Shown: positions 49,021-50,985 of the stretch, piece after piece | How the letters are laid out: each line of letters opens with the position of its first letter | Numbering within the stretch: position 1 is the first letter of the stretch | Source: Clostridia bacterium | GTDB lineage: Bacteria; Bacillota; DSM-12270; Thermacetogeniales; Thermacetogeniaceae | DNA length: 50,985 bases | Assembly: GCA_902812385.1 (NCBI GenBank) | Contig: CADDZD010000011.1 | Location: forward strand, 1 to 50,985 | Direction of reading: 5' to 3' | Made by a program: the position numbers and the translations under genes | The notes under the pieces: model-generated | What the model saw: only the letters and a program-made list of their open reading frames with translations | What the model was told of the DNA's origin: nothing | Databases searched by the model: none

Positions 49021-49921
49021 GCTGGATCACTTCCTGGGCTAATTCTTGATAAAGCAATGCCCCCCGGGAACGGGCGTCGTAAGCGATCACCGGCTTTCCG
49101 TGGCTCGGTGCTTCACTGAGCCGCACGTTTCGGGGAATTATGGTGCGAAACACCTTGTCGCCGAAATAACTCTTCACCTCCTCGACCACCTGGATGGCCA
49201 GGTTGGTGCGGGCGTCAAACATGGTTAAAAGGATGCCCTCGATTTCCAGTCCGGGATTCAGGTGCTGCTGCACCATCCGGATCGTCTGCAGCAACTGCCC
49301 CACTCCCTCAAGGGCGTAATACTCGCACTGGATGGGGATGAGTACCCGGTCAGCTGCCGTGAGGGCATTGATGGTCAGGAGGCCAAGGGATGGAGGGCAG
49401 TCGATGAAGATATAGTTGTAGGACTGCCGCAGGGGGGTAAGGGCACCGCGCAACCTGGCTTCACGGTTGGGCATGTTGACCAGCTCGATTTCAGAACCTG
49501 CAAGATTAATCGTAGCCGGTACCAAATCCAGGTTCTCGATCTGGGTAGGCACGATCACCTTTTCAGGCTGCTCCTCCCCCAACAGGAGGTTATAAATACA
49601 CCTGGACAGGCTGCCGCGATCCACGCCCAAACCGCTTGTAGCGTTTCCCTGGGGATCGGTGTCCACCAGCAGAACCTTCCTTCCCGCCCTGGCGAGGCAG
49701 GCGCACAGGTTTACTGCCGTTGTTGTCTTGGCCACGCCGCCTTTCTGGTTGGCGATGGCGATGATCCGGTGTACACCGGGATCCGTCCGGAAGGCGCTAT
49801 TATCAAGGGTTTCCGGCAAATGTTCCACGTGGAACATTTCCTTCTTCAATTCATTCTTCTTTTTCCCCCACAGCATTTCTCCCGCCCCCCTGTAACTGGC
49901 ATTATCTCCATTCTGTTTCAT
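49010..49921 (-). CDS. soj: Chromosome partitioning ATPase ParA/Soj with N-terminal extension
   Basis: A 303-residue Walker-type ATPase: IAIANQKGGVAKTTTAVN (deviant Walker A, near residue 57), VDTDPQGNATSGLG, FIDCPPSLGLLTINAL and IPIQCEYYALEG. About 50 residues precede the usual start of the family. This extension includes residues MFHVEH, encoded by the parS site. ATG 49921 follows AGGTGATATA, so the extension may be translated; a start nearer the family core lacks a clear ATG/GTG. Confidence 0.93.
   Translation of the reverse strand: MKQNGDNASYRGAGEMLWGKKKNELKKEMFHVEHLPETLDNSAFRTDPGVHRIIAIANQKGGVAKTTTAVNLCACLARAGRKVLLVDTDPQGNATSGLGVDRGSLSRCIYNLLLGEEQPEKVIVPTQIENLDLVPATINLAGSEIELVNMPNREARLRGALTPLRQSYNYIFIDCPPSLGLLTINALTAADRVLIPIQCEYYALEGVGQLLQTIRMVQQHLNPGLEIEGILLTMFDARTNLAIQVVEEVKSYFGDKVFRTIIPRNVRLSEAPSHGKPVIAYDARSRGALLYQELAQEVIQHEK
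49821..49836. promoter_or_regulatory. parS site
   Basis: TGTTCCACGTGGAACA, a perfect 16-bp palindrome that matches the parS consensus (TGTTNCACGTGNAACA). It lies inside the 5' end of soj. It is the only perfect site I found in the window. Confidence 0.92.
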
Positions 49922-50687
49922 TATATCACCTGAAATGCAATACAGGCTATCTTCAGATAGATTTCGCCAGTCAATGTAGGATTTTGATAGAAGCCCAGAG
50001 GGAAACGAACATAAAAGATCTCTGGCTGTAGCCTCAGGAGAGGCAGCCGGCTTCTATACAAAGGGATGATTCTCATTTCCAGTTTACCGCAATTTTTAAT
50101 ATTAACAGTCAATTAATACCTCGTTTACGCAGGTGATCGCGCATGGTGTTAACGTCCTTGAGGTGTGTAGCGATAAGATCCAGGTATTTTTCGATCAATT
50201 ACTCTTCGCGTCCGAGGATACTGGAAATCAATCTGGGAAAAGCCCGTAAAAGCCTAGAATAAGAACAGAGTCAAAGGTCTTAATTTAAGCGTCGACGGGA
50301 CCCGGGTTAAGAGTTAAAATACAAGGCCATCATGTTCATCTGGCCTGTAGCCAGCATGGTGGCCTGGGGGCAAAACCTTTCCCAGAGGGTCATCAGGTCC
50401 AAGATCAGGGATTTCTTCACTTCAGTGGGGATTCCATCCCGGGTTCCCGGAAAGTGGGCCAGTTGCTTGAAAGCTTCCGGCAAGTGCCCCGGAGGGGGTG
50501 AGGCACTGTTCAGCCGAAGGCGGCCTCAAGCGGTATTCAACTCTGTCAGAGGTTCGCCGTCACTTAGGTTTGGACCCCAGTGGCGCTGCCGGCGCTGACA
50601 ATGGAGAGGACTTGGGACCGTTCCCGGGGGTTGACAACTGCTACATAAAATATCCCTATATAGTTGCGTTTATGATATAATGTCTAC
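49922..50687. other. Upstream of soj: gene-free stretch with hairpin and a decayed minus-strand frame
   Basis: About 770 bp without a recognised complete gene. A stem (GGCT-GTA-GCCTC / GAGGC-AGCC, 50024-50048) lies ~100 bp upstream of soj. On the minus strand a start-less frame runs ~50307-50524 (LPEAFKQLAHFPGTRDG, then PTEVKKSLILDLMTLWERF, NMMALYFNS), apparently the C-terminal remnant of a gene I do not recognise. The rsmG/mnmG genes that usually sit upstream of soj are absent. Confidence 0.4.
50676..50681 (+). promoter_or_regulatory. -10 element directly before the IS607 gene
   Basis: TATAAT (50676-50681, with an upstream TG as extended -10 at 50673-50674) lies only 6 bp before the ATG at 50688, so the transcript would be leaderless or almost so. 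No good -35 at 16-18 bp is seen. Confidence 0.45.
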
Positions 50688-50985
50688 ATGAAGCTCAGCG
50701 AGTGGGCAAGGAAGCAAGGGATCAACTACAAGACCGCCTGGAAGTGGTATAAAGAAGGAAAGCTGCCTGTCCCGGCTTATCAAACACCAACCGGCACGAT
50801 ACTGGTCAAGGTCGGCGAAGAAAAGGAAGGAGGGAAAGCGGCCATATACGCCAGAGTCTCCAGCGCCGACCAGAGAGCGGACTTAGACCGGCAGGTAGCC
50901 AGGCTTCTGGAATTCGCAAACACCAAAGGATTGGCCGTAGCAAAGACAATAACTGAAATAGGCTCCGGCTTAAACGGACACCGGA
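50688..50985 (+). mobile_element. tnpA: IS607-family transposase (serine recombinase TnpA), truncated by window end
   Basis: From ATG 50688: an N-terminal MerR-like HTH (LSEWARKQGINYKTAWKWYKE, KLPVPAYQTPTGTILV) followed by the serine recombinase core (AAIYARVSSADQRADLDRQ with the catalytic serine), the layout of IS607 OrfA. The gene runs off the window, so tnpB and the element ends cannot be seen. It is inserted upstream of soj, near the presumed origin. Confidence 0.88.

Noticed and set aside
1-50985. CRISPR array or rRNA operon
   Set aside because: No regularly spaced repeats of 25-40 bp and no rRNA sequence were found in reading the window.

Overview
The window looks like chromosome of an anaerobic, spore-forming, GC-rich Clostridia-type Firmicute, in the general range of Moorella, Thermacetogenium and the Peptococcaceae. 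The genes that suggest this are a small acid-soluble spore protein of the SspH type, YyaC, Soj/Spo0J with a parS site, an S-layer-homology protein, corrinoid/methyltetrahydrofolate methyltransferases typical of acetogens, 2-hydroxyacyl-CoA dehydratase genes and a selenocysteine system (selA, selB, tRNA-Sec). The genus is inference. Nearly all genes read on the minus strand, and the soj/spo0J pair with parS at the right end suggests proximity to the replication origin.

Layout. (1) 1-3436: a ytrA-type GntR repressor with an ABC ATPase and permease, behind a clear sigma-A promoter and a near-perfect palindromic operator. (2) 3884-4081: cold-shock protein. (3) 4280-10285: a GlpP-like antiterminator gene, a transcription attenuator, then a five-gene operon: RuBisCO-like protein, PEP-hydrolase-type TIM barrel, ComB-like phosphatase, UPF0261/Tm-1-like protein and a second TIM barrel. 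I know of no described pathway with this gene set, and it is the best candidate here for an undescribed system. (4) 10338-11536: small genes, including sspH and an AT-rich YgiT-type zinc-finger module whose HTH gene is broken by an amber codon. (5) 11592-17513: two corrinoid-methyltransferase operons with a GntR regulator, a DUF1638 protein and a CobW-like GTPase.

(6) 18017-24786: SLH protein, cysteine-cluster protein, RNA 2'-phosphotransferase, zinc alcohol dehydrogenase, serine hydrolase and MFS exporter. (7) 24960-28404: tRNA-Sec and a 2-hydroxyacyl-CoA dehydratase operon (two subunits plus activase). (8) 28483-34995: a complete branched-chain amino acid-type ABC importer with two LivF ATPases and an AcuB-like CBS/ACT protein embedded in the operon. 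(9) 35055-38447: selA-selB. (10) 38643-43189: yyaC, ykuS, phosphoribosyltransferase, lipid kinase, bactofilin, M23 peptidase and DUF4446. (11) 43313-46614: an orphan DNA methyltransferase, a broken carbonic-anhydrase-like gene and a BirA-controlled biotin operon whose first gene is an in-frame bioF-bioA chimera. (12) 46712-50985: larC, a tautomerase, spo0J, soj with parS, and the start of an IS607-family transposase.

Themes that tie the window together are one-carbon and amino acid metabolism of an anaerobe (methyl transfer, 2-hydroxyacyl-CoA chemistry, amino acid import), selenoprotein synthesis and origin segregation. Several loci show gene decay: the bioF/bioA fusion, a frameshifted carbonic anhydrase, amber-interrupted reading frames and the IS607 insertion upstream of soj. 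All functional assignments rest on recognised motifs and family resemblance; no database search was run.
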